From: Halorubrum sp. SD626R | Lineage (GTDB): Archaea > Halobacteriota > Halobacteria > Halobacteriales > Haloferacaceae | Assembly (NCBI RefSeq): GCF_001261915.1 | Contig: NZ_CVRT01000109.1 | Coordinates: 1 to 61,288 of the forward strand | Length of the DNA: 61,288 nucleotides | Reading direction: 5' to 3' | Shown: piece by piece, positions 25,255 through 33,243 of the stretch | How positions within the stretch are numbered: position 1 is the stretch's first letter | How the letters are laid out: every line of letters begins with the position of its first letter | Notes under the pieces: model-generated | What the model saw: only the letters and a program-made list of their open reading frames with translations | Databases searched by the model: none | What the model was told of the DNA's origin: nothing | Translations under genes and position numbers: made by a program

Positions 25255-26052
25255 GTGACAGTCACGAGCGTCCACGATCCGAGCCACCGCGAGGCGCTCT
25301 GGGAGCTGGAAGACGCCTTCGAACGCGGCGACCTCGTCAGCGTGTTCGGTCGCTGTACGGTCTCCTACGAGGGCCGCGCCGCCTCCGACCTCGGCCCCGG
25401 CGACCGCCTGCTGGTGTTGAAGCCCGACGGCGCCGCCCTCGTGCACACCGACGAGGGGCGCCAGCCCGTCAACTGGCAGCCGCCGGGGTCGGAGCATCGG
25501 GCCGCCGTGCGCGAGGGGCGGCTGCGCGTGCGCTCGACCCGAGACAACCCCGACGAGACGCTGACGGTGCGCTTCTCCGACGTCCACCAACTCTCCGCGA
25601 TGGCGGTGACGGGCGGCCGCGACCTGACGCTCCACGGCAGCGAGGAGGACCTCCGGACACGAATCCTAGAGCGGCCGGAACTCGTCGAGCCCGGGTTCGA
25701 ACCCCGGGAAACCGAACGCCCGTCCAGCGCCGGGCCGATGGACGTCTTCGGCGTCGACACCGACGGGACCCCGGTCGTCGTCGAGCTGAAGCGCCGGCGC
25801 GTCGGGCCGGACGCGGTCGGCCAGCTCGCGCGGTACGTTCGGGCGCTCCGCGAGGAACTGGGGATCGAGGCGGCGGAAGACGAAACCGGCGGCGAGGGCG
25901 GCGGCCGCGACAGCGACGGCGGCTCAGACCCCGACGACACCCCCGCAATCCGCGGGGTCCTCGTCGCGCCGTCGGTCACCGACCGGGCCGCGGAGCGGCT
26001 CGCCGACCGCGGATTCGACCACGTCGCGCTCGACCCGACGCCGGAGGAGTGA
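25255..26052 (+). CDS. nucS: Endonuclease NucS/EndoMS
   Basis: A 265-residue RecB-like nuclease that cuts DNA at mismatches or branched ends together with PCNA. The N-terminal DNA-binding/dimerisation domain (residues ~1-125) is followed by the catalytic domain with D168 in FGVDTDGTP and E177/K179 in [14 protein letters not shown] near residue 190 is also conserved. A Gly/Glu/Asp-rich insert lies around residues 203-227. The start is GTG at 25255; a further upstream in-frame TTG is less likely. The C-terminal PCNA-binding tail seen in some homologues is not obvious. Confidence 0.92.
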   Translation: MTVTSVHDPSHREALWELEDAFERGDLVSVFGRCTVSYEGRAASDLGPGDRLLVLKPDGAALVHTDEGRQPVNWQPPGSEHRAAVREGRLRVRSTRDNPDETLTVRFSDVHQLSAMAVTGGRDLTLHGSEEDLRTRILERPELVEPGFEPRETERPSSAGPMDVFGVDTDGTPVVVELKRRRVGPDAVGQLARYVRALREELGIEAAEDETGGEGGGRDSDGGSDPDDTPAIRGVLVAPSVTDRAAERLADRGFDHVALDPTPEE

Positions 26053-26144
26053 GCCGGGTGGCGTGTCAGCCCGGACCACGATTCGGGGCGGAACGCCGCC
26101 GCTGCCCCCCGAGGAGTCGACGAAGCCGCCTCGCTATCGAAGGG

Positions 26145-26150
26145 TTTATC
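26145..26150 (+). promoter_or_regulatory. TATA-like box of the L10e gene
   Basis: tttatc in gggtttatcgccg lies about 33-38 nt before the ATG at 26183. It implies a very short 5' leader. Confidence 0.45.
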
Positions 26151-26182
26151 GCCGCAGCACGGGCTACATCGGACAAGTAGCC

Positions 26183-26713
26183 ATGTCTGACAAACCCGCC
26201 TCTATGTATCGGACGATCGACAAGCCGTCGTACACCCGCCGCGAGTACATCACGGGCATCCCGGGCTCGAAGATCGCCCAGCACAACATGGGCGACCTCT
26301 CCGCGGAGCCCGACGACTACCCCGTCCAGATCAGCCTCCGCGTCGAGGAGGAGCTCCAGGTCCGACACGGCTCGCTGGAGAGCGCGCGCCTCTCAGCGAA
26401 CCGCCACCTGATCAAGGAACTCGGCGAGGGCAACTACAAGATGACCCTCCGCAAGTTCCCCCACCAGGTCATCCGGGAGAACAAGCAGGCGACCGGCGCC
26501 GGCGCGGACCGCGTCTCCGACGGGATGCGCCAGGCGTTCGGCAAGCCGGTCGGGACGGCCGCCCGCCTGAACGCGGACGACATCATCTTCACCGCCTACT
26601 GCGATGTCGAGCAGGCGCCCGCCGTGAAGGAGGCGTTCCGCCGCGCGTACAACAAGCTCTCGCCGCCGTGCCGGATCACGGTCGACCGCGGCGAGAAGCT
26701 CCTCGTCTCGTAG
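26183..26713 (+). CDS. rpl10e: 50S ribosomal protein L16 (archaeal L10e)
   Basis: A 176-residue uL16/L10e protein of the large ribosomal subunit. [40 protein letters not shown] and [17 protein letters not shown] are highly conserved in this family, which contacts 23S rRNA near the tRNA acceptor and peptidyl-transferase region. It is a standalone gene, as usual in archaea. The start at 26183 gives [10 protein letters not shown]. Confidence 0.97.
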   Translation: MSDKPASMYRTIDKPSYTRREYITGIPGSKIAQHNMGDLSAEPDDYPVQISLRVEEELQVRHGSLESARLSANRHLIKELGEGNYKMTLRKFPHQVIRENKQATGAGADRVSDGMRQAFGKPVGTAARLNADDIIFTAYCDVEQAPAVKEAFRRAYNKLSPPCRITVDRGEKLLVS

Positions 26714-26844
26714 TCCGATCCGCCTTTTCGAGGCGCGGTTCTCACGGCCGCGAGCCGCCCGGCCGGGCGCCGGCGCCCGACACCCCGAACCCGCCGCACG
26801 GCGAGCCGAACCCCTGAAATACCTTCCTCGCGTACCGGCGAGCA

Positions 26845-28899
26845 GTGTCAAAGCAGTTGGCCGAGGTCGAGACGCTGTTCCTCCACGAGGCGCGGAGCGA
26901 CTACACCGTCGTCGCGAACCGGGACGGGAACCGGGTGCTCCGCGGGCGGCTCGAACTCAAGGAGACCTCCGCGGGCCCGCGCCCGGGGAAGTTCCGAGTG
27001 ATCCGCGACGGGGAGGACCACCCGCGGCAGCCCGACGAGTTCGTCGAACTCGCCCGCGCGGCCGGCCGGATCCGAATCTCCGAGCAGACGTCGCCGGAGA
27101 ACCGGACGCGGCTGCAGGCGATGCTCGACGGCTACCAGCTGGAGGCGACGGCCGTCCGGACCTGTCGGCGGTGCGCGAACGACGGGCGATACGGCCCGAT
27201 CACGAGCGAAAGCGCGGTCGAGCACAACGACGAGCTGATCTGCCGCGACTGCGCCCGCCGGGAGCTGGAGCGGGAGCTCTCGTATAAAGGCGAGTTTACG
27301 GGCGCCGCCGAGGAGCGGTTGGAGGAGCTGCTGTACGAGTCCGGCGACCTCGACCGGATCGTCAACCTCCTGCAGGGGGGGCTCGACCCCGACCTCACGA
27401 AGTACGACGAGGTCTCCGCCAACGTCGACGACGTGAGCCCCGTGCGGACCGAGGACCTCGACCTCCACCCGGGTCTCTCGAAACACCTCCAGGGCCGCTT
27501 CGAGGAGCTGCTCCCGGTCCAGAGCCTCTCCGTACGGAACGGCCTCCTCGACGGCGACGACCAGCTCGTCGTGAGCGCGACCGCGACCGGGAAGACCCTC
27601 GTCGGCGAGCTGACGGGGATCGACCGCGCGCTGAAGGGGGAGGGGAAGCTCCTCTTCCTGGTCCCGCTCGTCGCGCTCGCCAATCAGAAGCACGAGGACT
27701 TCGAGGACCGCTACGGCGACCGTCTGAACGTCTCGATCCGCGTCGGCTCCTCGCGGGTGAACGACGACGGTAACCGCTTCGACCCGAACGCCGACGTGAT
27801 CGTCGGCACCTACGAGGGGATCGACCACGCGCTCCGCACCGGGAAGGACCTCGGCGACGTCGGCACGGTCGTCATCGACGAGGTCCACACGCTGAAGGAG
27901 GGCGAGCGCGGCCACCGGCTCGACGGACTCATCTCCCGGCTGAAGTACTACAGCGAGAACCGGATGGAGACCCACGAGGGGTACGGCGGCACCCAGTTCG
28001 TCTACCTCTCGGCGACCGTCGGCAACCCCGAGTGGCTCGCGGAGAAGCTCCGGGCGACGCTCATCGAGTACGAGGAGCGCCCGGTACCCATCGAGCGACA
28101 CGTCACCTTCGCCGACAGCCGGGAGAAGGCCGACATCGCCGACAAGCTCGTGAAGCGGGAGTTCGACACGAAGTCGTCGAAGGGGTACCGCGGCCAGACG
28201 ATCGTCTTCACGAACTCCCGGCGGCGCTGCCACGAGATCAGCCGGAAGCTCCGGTACGACTCGGCGCCGTACCACGCCGGCCTCGACTACAAGCGCCGGA
28301 AGAAGGTCGAGCGCCAGTTCGGGAACCAGGACCTCTCGGCGGTCGTCACCACCGCGGCGCTGGCCGCCGGCGTCGACTTCCCCGCCTCGCAGGTGATCTT
28401 CGACTCGCTGGCGATGGGGATCGAGTGGCTCTCCGTCCAGGAGCTCTCCCAGATGCTCGGGCGCGCCGGGCGTCCCGACTACCACGACCGCGGCCGCGTC
28501 TACCTCCTCGTCGAGCCCGACGGCGTCTACCACAACTCCATGGACCGCACCGAGGACGAGGTCGCCTTTACCCTACTCAAGGGGGAGATGGAGGACGTCG
28601 CGACCCACTACGACGAGGCGGCCGCCGTCGAGGAGACGCTGGCGAACGTCGTCGTCGCCGGCAAGAAGGCCAAGCGGCTCAACGACCGGATGATCGGCGA
28701 GGTGCCGACGAAACACGCGGTCGGGAAGCTGTTGGAGTGGGAGTTCATCGACGGCTTCGAGCCCACGCCGCTGGGCCGCGGCGTCACCAGACACTTCCTT
28801 GCACCCGACGAGGCGTTCTTCATCCTCGACGCGGTCCGGAAGGGGACCGATCCCTACCAAGTCGTGGCCGACCTCGAACTGCGCGACGACGAGGAGTGA
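26845..28899 (+). CDS. Ski2-like DEAD/DEAH-box helicase with zinc finger
   Basis: A 684-residue superfamily 2 helicase from a GTG start. The N-terminal ~140 residues carry a zinc-finger candidate, Cys107/Cys110 (CRRC) and Cys133/Cys136 (CRDC). The helicase core shows motif I SATATGKTLVGEL, motif II DEVHTLKEGERG, motif III YLSATVGNPEW, motif IV/V ALAAGVDFPAS and motif VI QMLGRAGRP. A C-terminal helical region ends near residue 684. The family includes archaeal helicases of the Ski2/Hel308 class that act on RNA or stalled forks. The zinc-bearing N-terminus distinguishes this haloarchaeal subfamily. Confidence 0.9.
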   Translation: MSKQLAEVETLFLHEARSDYTVVANRDGNRVLRGRLELKETSAGPRPGKFRVIRDGEDHPRQPDEFVELARAAGRIRISEQTSPENRTRLQAMLDGYQLEATAVRTCRRCANDGRYGPITSESAVEHNDELICRDCARRELERELSYKGEFTGAAEERLEELLYESGDLDRIVNLLQGGLDPDLTKYDEVSANVDDVSPVRTEDLDLHPGLSKHLQGRFEELLPVQSLSVRNGLLDGDDQLVVSATATGKTLVGELTGIDRALKGEGKLLFLVPLVALANQKHEDFEDRYGDRLNVSIRVGSSRVNDDGNRFDPNADVIVGTYEGIDHALRTGKDLGDVGTVVIDEVHTLKEGERGHRLDGLISRLKYYSENRMETHEGYGGTQFVYLSATVGNPEWLAEKLRATLIEYEERPVPIERHVTFADSREKADIADKLVKREFDTKSSKGYRGQTIVFTNSRRRCHEISRKLRYDSAPYHAGLDYKRRKKVERQFGNQDLSAVVTTAALAAGVDFPASQVIFDSLAMGIEWLSVQELSQMLGRAGRPDYHDRGRVYLLVEPDGVYHNSMDRTEDEVAFTLLKGEMEDVATHYDEAAAVEETLANVVVAGKKAKRLNDRMIGEVPTKHAVGKLLEWEFIDGFEPTPLGRGVTRHFLAPDEAFFILDAVRKGTDPYQVVADLELRDDEE

Positions 28900-28987
28900 A
28901 GGGAGTCGTCGCGGGACGGCCTCGGCCAACCACGACCCGCTCGCGCAACGAAACGCTTTAGCGGCCGATGCAGGTATGTGCGGGTAC

Positions 28988-29058
28988 GGGGCCGTGGGGT
29001 AGTGGTATCCTCGCTGCCTTGGGTGCAGTGGACCTGAGTTCGACTCTCAGCGGCCCCA
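28988..29058 (+). tRNA. tRNA-Pro (UGG anticodon)
   Basis: The sequence folds as a 71-nt cloverleaf. The acceptor stem GGGGCCG pairs with CGGCCCC (29051-29057), with A as discriminator. The anticodon stem GCTGC/GCAGT encloses loop CTTGGGT, with anticodon TGG at 29020-29022. The T arm is CTGAG-TTCGACT-CTCAG. CCA is not encoded. It forms the left edge of an AT-richer accessory segment. Confidence 0.95.
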
Positions 29059-29062
29059 TCTA

Positions 29063-29266
29063 CTACTCTTCGCCGTCACAGACAACTTGCGCAAGCTCCT
29101 CATACAGCTCCGGATGATGTTTTTCGAGAACCTCTAGGTCGGTCTGGAGTTCCTCGTGTATTCGGTTCCGAATTCGTGACACGGCTTGATACTGATTCGA
29201 ACTGGATGTTTCTGATCGGAGATGTTCTCGTTCGGTTTCAGTAAGGAGAGCGCGTGTCCGAGCCAT
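29063..29266 (-). CDS. Small charged helical haloarchaeal protein (67 aa)
   Basis: A 67-residue protein beginning MARTRALLTETEREHLRSET and ending in HHPELYEELAQVVCDGEE. It is highly charged and helical, and similar in style to a widespread small haloarchaeal family of unknown function. The ATG at 29266 is chosen over an upstream ATG because the extra 30 residues do not look haloarchaeal and AT-rich promoter-like DNA precedes 29266. Its stop is four bases from the tRNA-Pro 3' end. Confidence 0.7.
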   Translation of the reverse strand: MARTRALLTETEREHLRSETSSSNQYQAVSRIRNRIHEELQTDLEVLEKHHPELYEELAQVVCDGEE

Positions 29267-29374
29267 ACTCAGTTTACGGACCAATCTGGTAATTGTTTGG
29301 CGCTGTTCGGTCGATATAGTTTGCAAATATACAAATGTAAATGTCATGACTTTCAAACGGAATAACGAATCACG

Positions 29375-30529
29375 ATGGATATGGAGTCACACAGACGAGG
29401 CGATCTCACCGAGCAGATCGTTATTACCGAACTGAAGAAGCGCAATATTAGCGTGTCAACGCCAGTAGGCGGCAACGAGCGATACGATATCGTCTTGGAA
29501 AAACCGGACGGCGGTCTGCTGCGCGGACAGATCAAAACGGGGCGATTGAAACAGGGGGTAGTCCGATTCAACGGGGTAAGTCAACACACGAATTCGTCTG
29601 GGCATGTGTACGAGGAGTACGGCGACGGTGTTGACTGCTTTCTCGTATACTGCGACGAGACAGGGGAGGCCTACTTCATCGATTCGGAGGAAGTTGGCAG
29701 TTCGATGCACTTGCGGGTTGATTCCCCTACTCAGGAGACCAGTCAGATCAATTGGGCTGATGACTATCAGCTCGATCAACAGTGGCCACCCGACCGCCAC
29801 GATGAGAGTGACCCGGCAGTCTCTGCAGCGATTGACGCGCTTGACAGTGTAGAGGGGTCCGTGTATGTTGATCCGACCGGAGAGGACAGCCAAGAGCTGT
29901 TGTTTGTGGACGCAGCCGGCGAAACACATCGGGTCGGAGTCGAAACCGGATGGATTGTGAACGGTCGAGTTCGGTTCACGCCGAGTAAGTCTGCAGAGTA
30001 TCATCTCGTATACTGCGACGAATTGAACGGGTTGCTGTCTGTACACGCAAATGAGTTTAATGAATCAGTCTCATTTCGTGTAGACAGCGAGAATACGCGA
30101 AGGGCCAGATCGAATCCGGTAGATGCGTATACGTTCGAGAACAACTGGCCACCGGTAGTTGTCGGGACTTCGCAGGCGGATCCGACGCGGGGACTGACCC
30201 AGTTCATCGACGAACTGGAAGAGAGAGAAGTGGCGTACAATCGGGTAGAACGCATCGATGAAAAGACGGCGGAGGTCCACTGCGGGGAGTTGGACTTCCG
30301 AGTCCGCGTCGAACCAGCGTGGATCGAAAAGGGGCTAATCCGCTTCAACGCGAGCGGCGACAATGTCGAGTATTATTCGGTCAATAATCCCGAAACCGAA
30401 GAATGGTATCTCGTGTCAGAGGATTCATTCCAGAATTCCATCTCGCTGCGAATAGATCCGCCGAAAAAAGCGGATAGCCGGATCAATTTCGCGGAAGATT
30501 ACCTATTGGAAGAGGTCTGGCCGGTGTAA
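29375..30529 (+). CDS. Triple-unit PD-(D/E)XK-type protein (PDDEXK_5-like), one active-looking and two degenerate units
   Basis: A 384-residue protein with three tandem units. Unit one (residues ~1-140) resembles the nuclease family associated with group I introns: RRGDLTEQIVITELKKRNIS, NERYDIVLEK (Asp38), then GQIKTGRL (Gln52, Lys54). Units two (~160-260) and three (~280-384) keep the same order of strands and the closing pattern S-x-S/H-x-R-V/I-D ... D-Y-x-x-x-x-x-WP. The catalytic Lys position, however, reads Glu190 (GVETG) and Glu313 (RVEPA). Codon usage is markedly less G/C-biased than neighbouring genes, a sign of transfer. Nuclease activity, if any, should reside in unit one only. The biological target is unknown. 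Confidence 0.78.
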   Translation: MDMESHRRGDLTEQIVITELKKRNISVSTPVGGNERYDIVLEKPDGGLLRGQIKTGRLKQGVVRFNGVSQHTNSSGHVYEEYGDGVDCFLVYCDETGEAYFIDSEEVGSSMHLRVDSPTQETSQINWADDYQLDQQWPPDRHDESDPAVSAAIDALDSVEGSVYVDPTGEDSQELLFVDAAGETHRVGVETGWIVNGRVRFTPSKSAEYHLVYCDELNGLLSVHANEFNESVSFRVDSENTRRARSNPVDAYTFENNWPPVVVGTSQADPTRGLTQFIDELEEREVAYNRVERIDEKTAEVHCGELDFRVRVEPAWIEKGLIRFNASGDNVEYYSVNNPETEEWYLVSEDSFQNSISLRIDPPKKADSRINFAEDYLLEEVWPV

Positions 30530-30743
30530 ACAGCGCCGTCACTCCGGTTGATCTTCGAGGAGCCGAGCCGCCGGGAGATATTCTTACCACTCCAGACGCC
30601 GTCTGCACGCTCGATGCGAGGGACCGGACGATGCCGGCACCCATCCGTGGAAACCGAGTCGTATGTGGCGGTTCGGTCGAGGCCGATCGGACCGCCGCCT
30701 TTCGAAATCCTTTTGTCTCGAATCGGCGTTGGTCCGAATGCGA

Positions 30744-30817
30744 GCCGCCTTAGCTCAGATTGGGAGAGCACTCGACTGAAGATCGAGCTGTCCCCCGTTC
30801 AAATCGGGGAGGCGGCA
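30744..30817 (+). tRNA. tRNA-Phe (GAA anticodon)
   Basis: A 74-nt cloverleaf. The acceptor stem GCCGCCT (30744-30750) pairs with AGGCGGC (30810-30816), with A as discriminator. The anticodon stem CTCGA/TCGAG encloses CTGAAGA with anticodon GAA. The T arm is CCCCG-TTCAAAT-CGGGG. CCA is not encoded. The TATA-like ccttttgtc about 30 nt upstream is a probable promoter. Confidence 0.95.
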
Positions 30818-30819
30818 TA
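30797..30819 (+). repeat. Copy 1 of a direct repeat: 3' end of tRNA-Phe (putative att core)
   Basis: This 23-bp stretch runs from the T-loop through the acceptor stem to two bases past the discriminator of tRNA-Phe. It recurs exactly at 31058-31080 and as a 19-bp version at 30936-30954. tRNA 3' ends are the usual targets of tyrosine recombinases, so these look like attachment-site copies. Confidence 0.75.
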
Positions 30820-30854
30820 GCTTTTCAACGCGATCCGCATTCGTTAGCCTTGAT

Positions 30855-30876
30855 TGAAGATCGAGCTGTCCCTCGT
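30855..30876 (+). repeat. Partial anticodon-arm copy of tRNA-Phe
   Basis: Bases 30855-30872 repeat the tRNA-Phe segment from the anticodon loop into the variable loop exactly, and the next few bases diverge. Together with the 3' fragment at 30936 it makes a tRNA-Phe fragment split in the T-loop region by about 59 bp of hairpin-forming DNA. Confidence 0.7.
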
Positions 30877-30935
30877 CCCCGCGAGCGTAGCGAGCGGGGA
30901 ACAGTGAGACGACCGAAGGGAGTCTCACGCGTTTT

Positions 30936-30954
30936 AAATCGGGGAGGCGGCATA
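30936..30954 (+). repeat. Copy 2 of the tRNA-Phe 3'-end direct repeat
   Basis: A 19-bp exact copy of the T-loop-to-acceptor end of tRNA-Phe, including the two bases past the discriminator. It lies 139 bp downstream of copy 1. Confidence 0.75.
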
Positions 30955-31057
30955 TTTCGAGACGGTGAGCGGAGCGAACCGTCGAGAAAACGACGCCGGA
31001 CCGATTCGAGCAGACGAGTCGCGAGCCCGAGCGGGGCGAGGGCGAGCGTCTCGGCGA

Positions 31058-31080
31058 GTTCAAATCGGGGAGGCGGCATA
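31058..31080 (+). repeat. Copy 3 of the tRNA-Phe 3'-end direct repeat
   Basis: A 23-bp exact copy of the tRNA-Phe 3' end at 30797-30819, in the same orientation. It is the most distal copy, before the DoxX-like gene. Confidence 0.75.
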
Positions 31081-31163
31081 TTCTGAACCCGCGAGCGACA
31101 GCGAGCGGCGAGAGCTTCGAAGCCGGGAGAACGCTCATTAACCGCCCGTCGTTACGGACACGA

Positions 31164-31670
31164 ATGAGCGACGAGACGGAGTCCGACGCCGACTCGGCCG
31201 GCCCGCTCGCCCGACGGAAACGGATCCTCCGCCGCGTGATGGGCGCGGCTTACGTGATCGCTGGCGTGACGCACTTCCTCGCGCCGGAGTCGTTCGCCCG
31301 GGTCGTTCCGCCCGAGTTCCCGCGGCCGCGGGCGCTGGTGTACCTCTCCGGGGTCGCCGAGGTGATTCTCGGATTCGGGGTGCAGTTCGACCGCACGCGG
31401 CGCGCGTCGGCGTGGGGGATCGTCGCGCTTCTCGTCGCCGTCTTCCCGGCGAACGTGTACATGGCGACCGACGACGCCGGGACCGAGTTCGTCCCCGACC
31501 GGCTCGCGGGGGTCGCCCGCGCGGCGGCGTGGGCGCGGCTCCCGCTGCAGGCCGTCCTGGTGCTGTGGGCGTGGTGGCACTCGCTTCCGGACCCGGGAGC
31601 CGGAAGCGACGCCGACATCGACGAGGACGCCGGAATCGGGGTGGAGACGAGGACCAGAGCGGCCGGCTAG
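31164..31670 (+). CDS. DoxX-like integral membrane protein
   Basis: A 168-residue protein with about four hydrophobic segments (VMGAAYVIAGVTHFLAPESF; ALVYLSGVAEVILGFGVQF; WGIVALLVAVFPANVYMAT; LPLQAVLVLWAWWHS), the typical DoxX/DoxD-like fold. The charged N- and C-termini are acidic. The function of archaeal DoxX-like proteins is generally unknown; some pair with thiol or sulfur enzymes, but no such partner is adjacent. Its stop codon overlaps the stop of the convergent gene at 31667. Confidence 0.82.
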   Translation: MSDETESDADSAGPLARRKRILRRVMGAAYVIAGVTHFLAPESFARVVPPEFPRPRALVYLSGVAEVILGFGVQFDRTRRASAWGIVALLVAVFPANVYMATDDAGTEFVPDRLAGVARAAAWARLPLQAVLVLWAWWHSLPDPGAGSDADIDEDAGIGVETRTRAAG

Positions 31671-31993
31671 GCGCCGGGCCCGAGCGGCGCCGCACAGCGG
31701 CGGCAGTAATTGAAGTCAGACTCGTTGTCCGCCCCGCACTGCGGGCACGTCGCGGTCGGGTCGTTCGAGTCGCTCGGTCCGGTCGCTCCGCCGGGGTCGT
31801 CCTCGGGACCGGCCGGGGGTCCCGGGTCGTACTCCTCGTCTTCCGCGTGCGTCTCCACCTCTCCGGCGCGTCGGCGCCGGCGGAGGTCGCGCCCCTCGCG
31901 GACGATGCCGCGCAGCACGTGGAGTCCCGCCCCCAGCGCGACGAACAGCAACACCCCCGTGACGGCGAGGTAGACCGAACCGGCGTCGACCAT
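31667..31993 (-). CDS. Membrane-anchored zinc-ribbon protein
   Basis: A 108-residue protein. One N-terminal transmembrane helix (VYLAVTGVLLFVALGAGLHV) is followed by a charged Arg/Glu-rich and Pro/Gly/Asp-rich linker. A C-terminal zinc ribbon closes it (CPQCGADNESDFNYCRRCAA). This architecture is frequent in haloarchaea and its function is unknown. Its stop codon overlaps by four bases with the convergent DoxX-like gene, so the two transcripts must overlap. Confidence 0.78.
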   Translation of the reverse strand: MVDAGSVYLAVTGVLLFVALGAGLHVLRGIVREGRDLRRRRRAGEVETHAEDEEYDPGPPAGPEDDPGGATGPSDSNDPTATCPQCGADNESDFNYCRRCAAPLGPGA

Positions 31994-32073
31994 GCGAGCC
32001 CTTCGGACCGGAGGCTTAGGTATTGTGGGGTGGTCGCACGGGACACGATAGAGCCGCTCGCGGGACCCGCACG

Positions 32074-32613
32074 TCAGTATCGGAGCGTGGCGTCGAGGAT
32101 ACCGGCCGTCTGGCCGACGCCGACGACCGCGAGCGCGACCGCGGTCCACGTCGCCGAGGGCGCCAGCGCGACGCCGACCGCGCCGGCGACACAGCAGGCG
32201 ACGCCGACGTCGTAGATCCGCGCGCCCGCCTCGACGCGGCGCCCGGTGTAGGCGAAGCCGGCCGCGGGGAGCAGCGCCCAGCCGTACAGCGAGGCAGCGA
32301 GCAGGGCGTCCGGCGGGATCCCGGGGGCGCCGAGCGCGAGGAACCCGGCGACGCCCGCGAGCGTCACGGGCGTGCCCGCGACGATGACGAGCTTCCAGGC
32401 GCGGAGCACGCCGGTCGCCATGTCGCGCCGCGAGGCGGCGACGAAGGCGACGAGCAGGGCGCTCATGACGACGTGCGCGACGAGCAGGGCGCGCGTCGAG
32501 ACGACGCCGACGACCGCGAGCGCGGCGACGAGCCAGGCGGCCGGGACGAGCAGCGCCGGCCCGTTCTCGCGGAGGGACCTGAACACGGTGGGCGAATCGC
32601 GGTGGGCGCACAT
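32074..32613 (-). CDS. Multi-pass membrane protein of unknown function
   Basis: A 179-residue, strongly hydrophobic protein with about five to six transmembrane helices (for example PALLVPAAWLVAALAVVGVV, LLVAHVVMSALLVAFVAAS, WTAVALAVVGVGQTAGILDA). I recognise no conserved polar motif that would name a family. It is a standalone gene with an in-frame ATG at 32613. The DNA between it and the cold-shock gene contains only control sequences. Confidence 0.68.
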   Translation of the reverse strand: MCAHRDSPTVFRSLRENGPALLVPAAWLVAALAVVGVVSTRALLVAHVVMSALLVAFVAASRRDMATGVLRAWKLVIVAGTPVTLAGVAGFLALGAPGIPPDALLAASLYGWALLPAAGFAYTGRRVEAGARIYDVGVACCVAGAVGVALAPSATWTAVALAVVGVGQTAGILDATLRY

Positions 32614-32775
32614 AAACGTCGCTCCGGCGGCGACGGCGATCGCGAGAACGGATGAAGCGACGGATCGGTCGATGGGAGGCGACGAATCCCGGTGTGCGGT
32701 CAGCGATCACCTCGATAACCGCCGATAACGGGAACAATCGTCTACCTACACCCGTGGTAACTGTACACTCGCAAT

Positions 32776-32783
32776 CCTTATGC
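32776..32783 (+). promoter_or_regulatory. TATA-like box of the cold-shock gene
   Basis: ccttatgc lies 27-34 nt before the ATG at 32810, in an A/T-richer patch. It favours the inner ATG over an in-frame ATG at 32780, which lies inside the promoter itself. Confidence 0.5.
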
Positions 32784-32809
32784 CCGGACGGGGCGTCCGT
32801 TACGATGCA

Positions 32810-33004
32810 ATGGCGACCGGAAAGGTTGATTTCTTCAACGACACTGGCGGCTACGGATTTATCGAGACTGACGACGCTGACGACGACGTGTTCTTCCACA
32901 TGGAAGACGTCGAAGGGCCGGACCTCGAAGAGGGCCAGGAGCTCGAGTTCGACATCGAGTCCTCGCCCAAGGGGCCCCGCGCGTCCAACGTCGTTCGGCA
33001 GTAA
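32810..33004 (+). CDS. cspA: Cold-shock-domain protein
   Basis: A 64-residue single cold-shock domain (OB fold) that binds single-stranded RNA/DNA. RNP1 is GGYGFIET and RNP2 is DVFFHM, and the start is MATGKVDFFNDTGGYGF. It is shorter and more acidic than bacterial CspA (EGPDLEEGQELEFD), as in other haloarchaea. The start is set by the TATA-like box about 28 nt upstream. Confidence 0.94.
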   Translation: MATGKVDFFNDTGGYGFIETDDADDDVFFHMEDVEGPDLEEGQELEFDIESSPKGPRASNVVRQ

Positions 33005-33243
33005 GCCGATCCGATACGGTGGGTCGGTCCGGCTGACGCCGAACGCGACTCTGACACGCGACAACGAGACTTCTGCCCGCCCCCGGATTCACGTCCGAAG
33101 CGGGTTCTTATCACGACACAGAGCGTCGCCGCCGCCGATCGGTTCGGTCCGTGACGGCCGGTCCGGTCGACGGCGCGACGACGAGCGGCAGCAGCGCTGA
33201 TCGCACGTCGATTGAGAAGAGAAGAGCGGCCGCGACGGCCGAC

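Larger units (their letters stand above)
30818..31163. other. Gene-free region of tRNA-Phe scars and hairpins
   Basis: No convincing gene. It holds the tRNA-Phe fragment copies described separately, plus hairpins: CCCCGC...GCGGGG around 30877-30899 and a seven-base stem GTGAGAC...GTCTCAC at 30904-30928. Further GAGCG-rich imperfect palindromes occur at 30960-31000, 31015-31057 and 31088-31110. The likely origin is remnants of elements that integrated at and left tRNA-Phe. Confidence 0.7.

Noticed and set aside
28988..30743. Integrated element bounded by copies of the tRNA-Pro end
   Set aside because: I could not find a second copy of the tRNA-Pro 3' end before tRNA-Phe, and there is no integrase gene, so an intact element cannot be claimed.
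30797..31080. Possible CRISPR array from three direct repeats
   Set aside because: The repeats are the tRNA-Phe 3' end, the spacers are over 100 bp and hairpin-rich, and there are no cas genes. Integration scars explain them better.
30755..31138. A minus-strand frame with repeated CRLPDLN words
   Set aside because: The repeated peptide is simply the tRNA-Phe 3' end copies read antisense; it is not a protein repeat.
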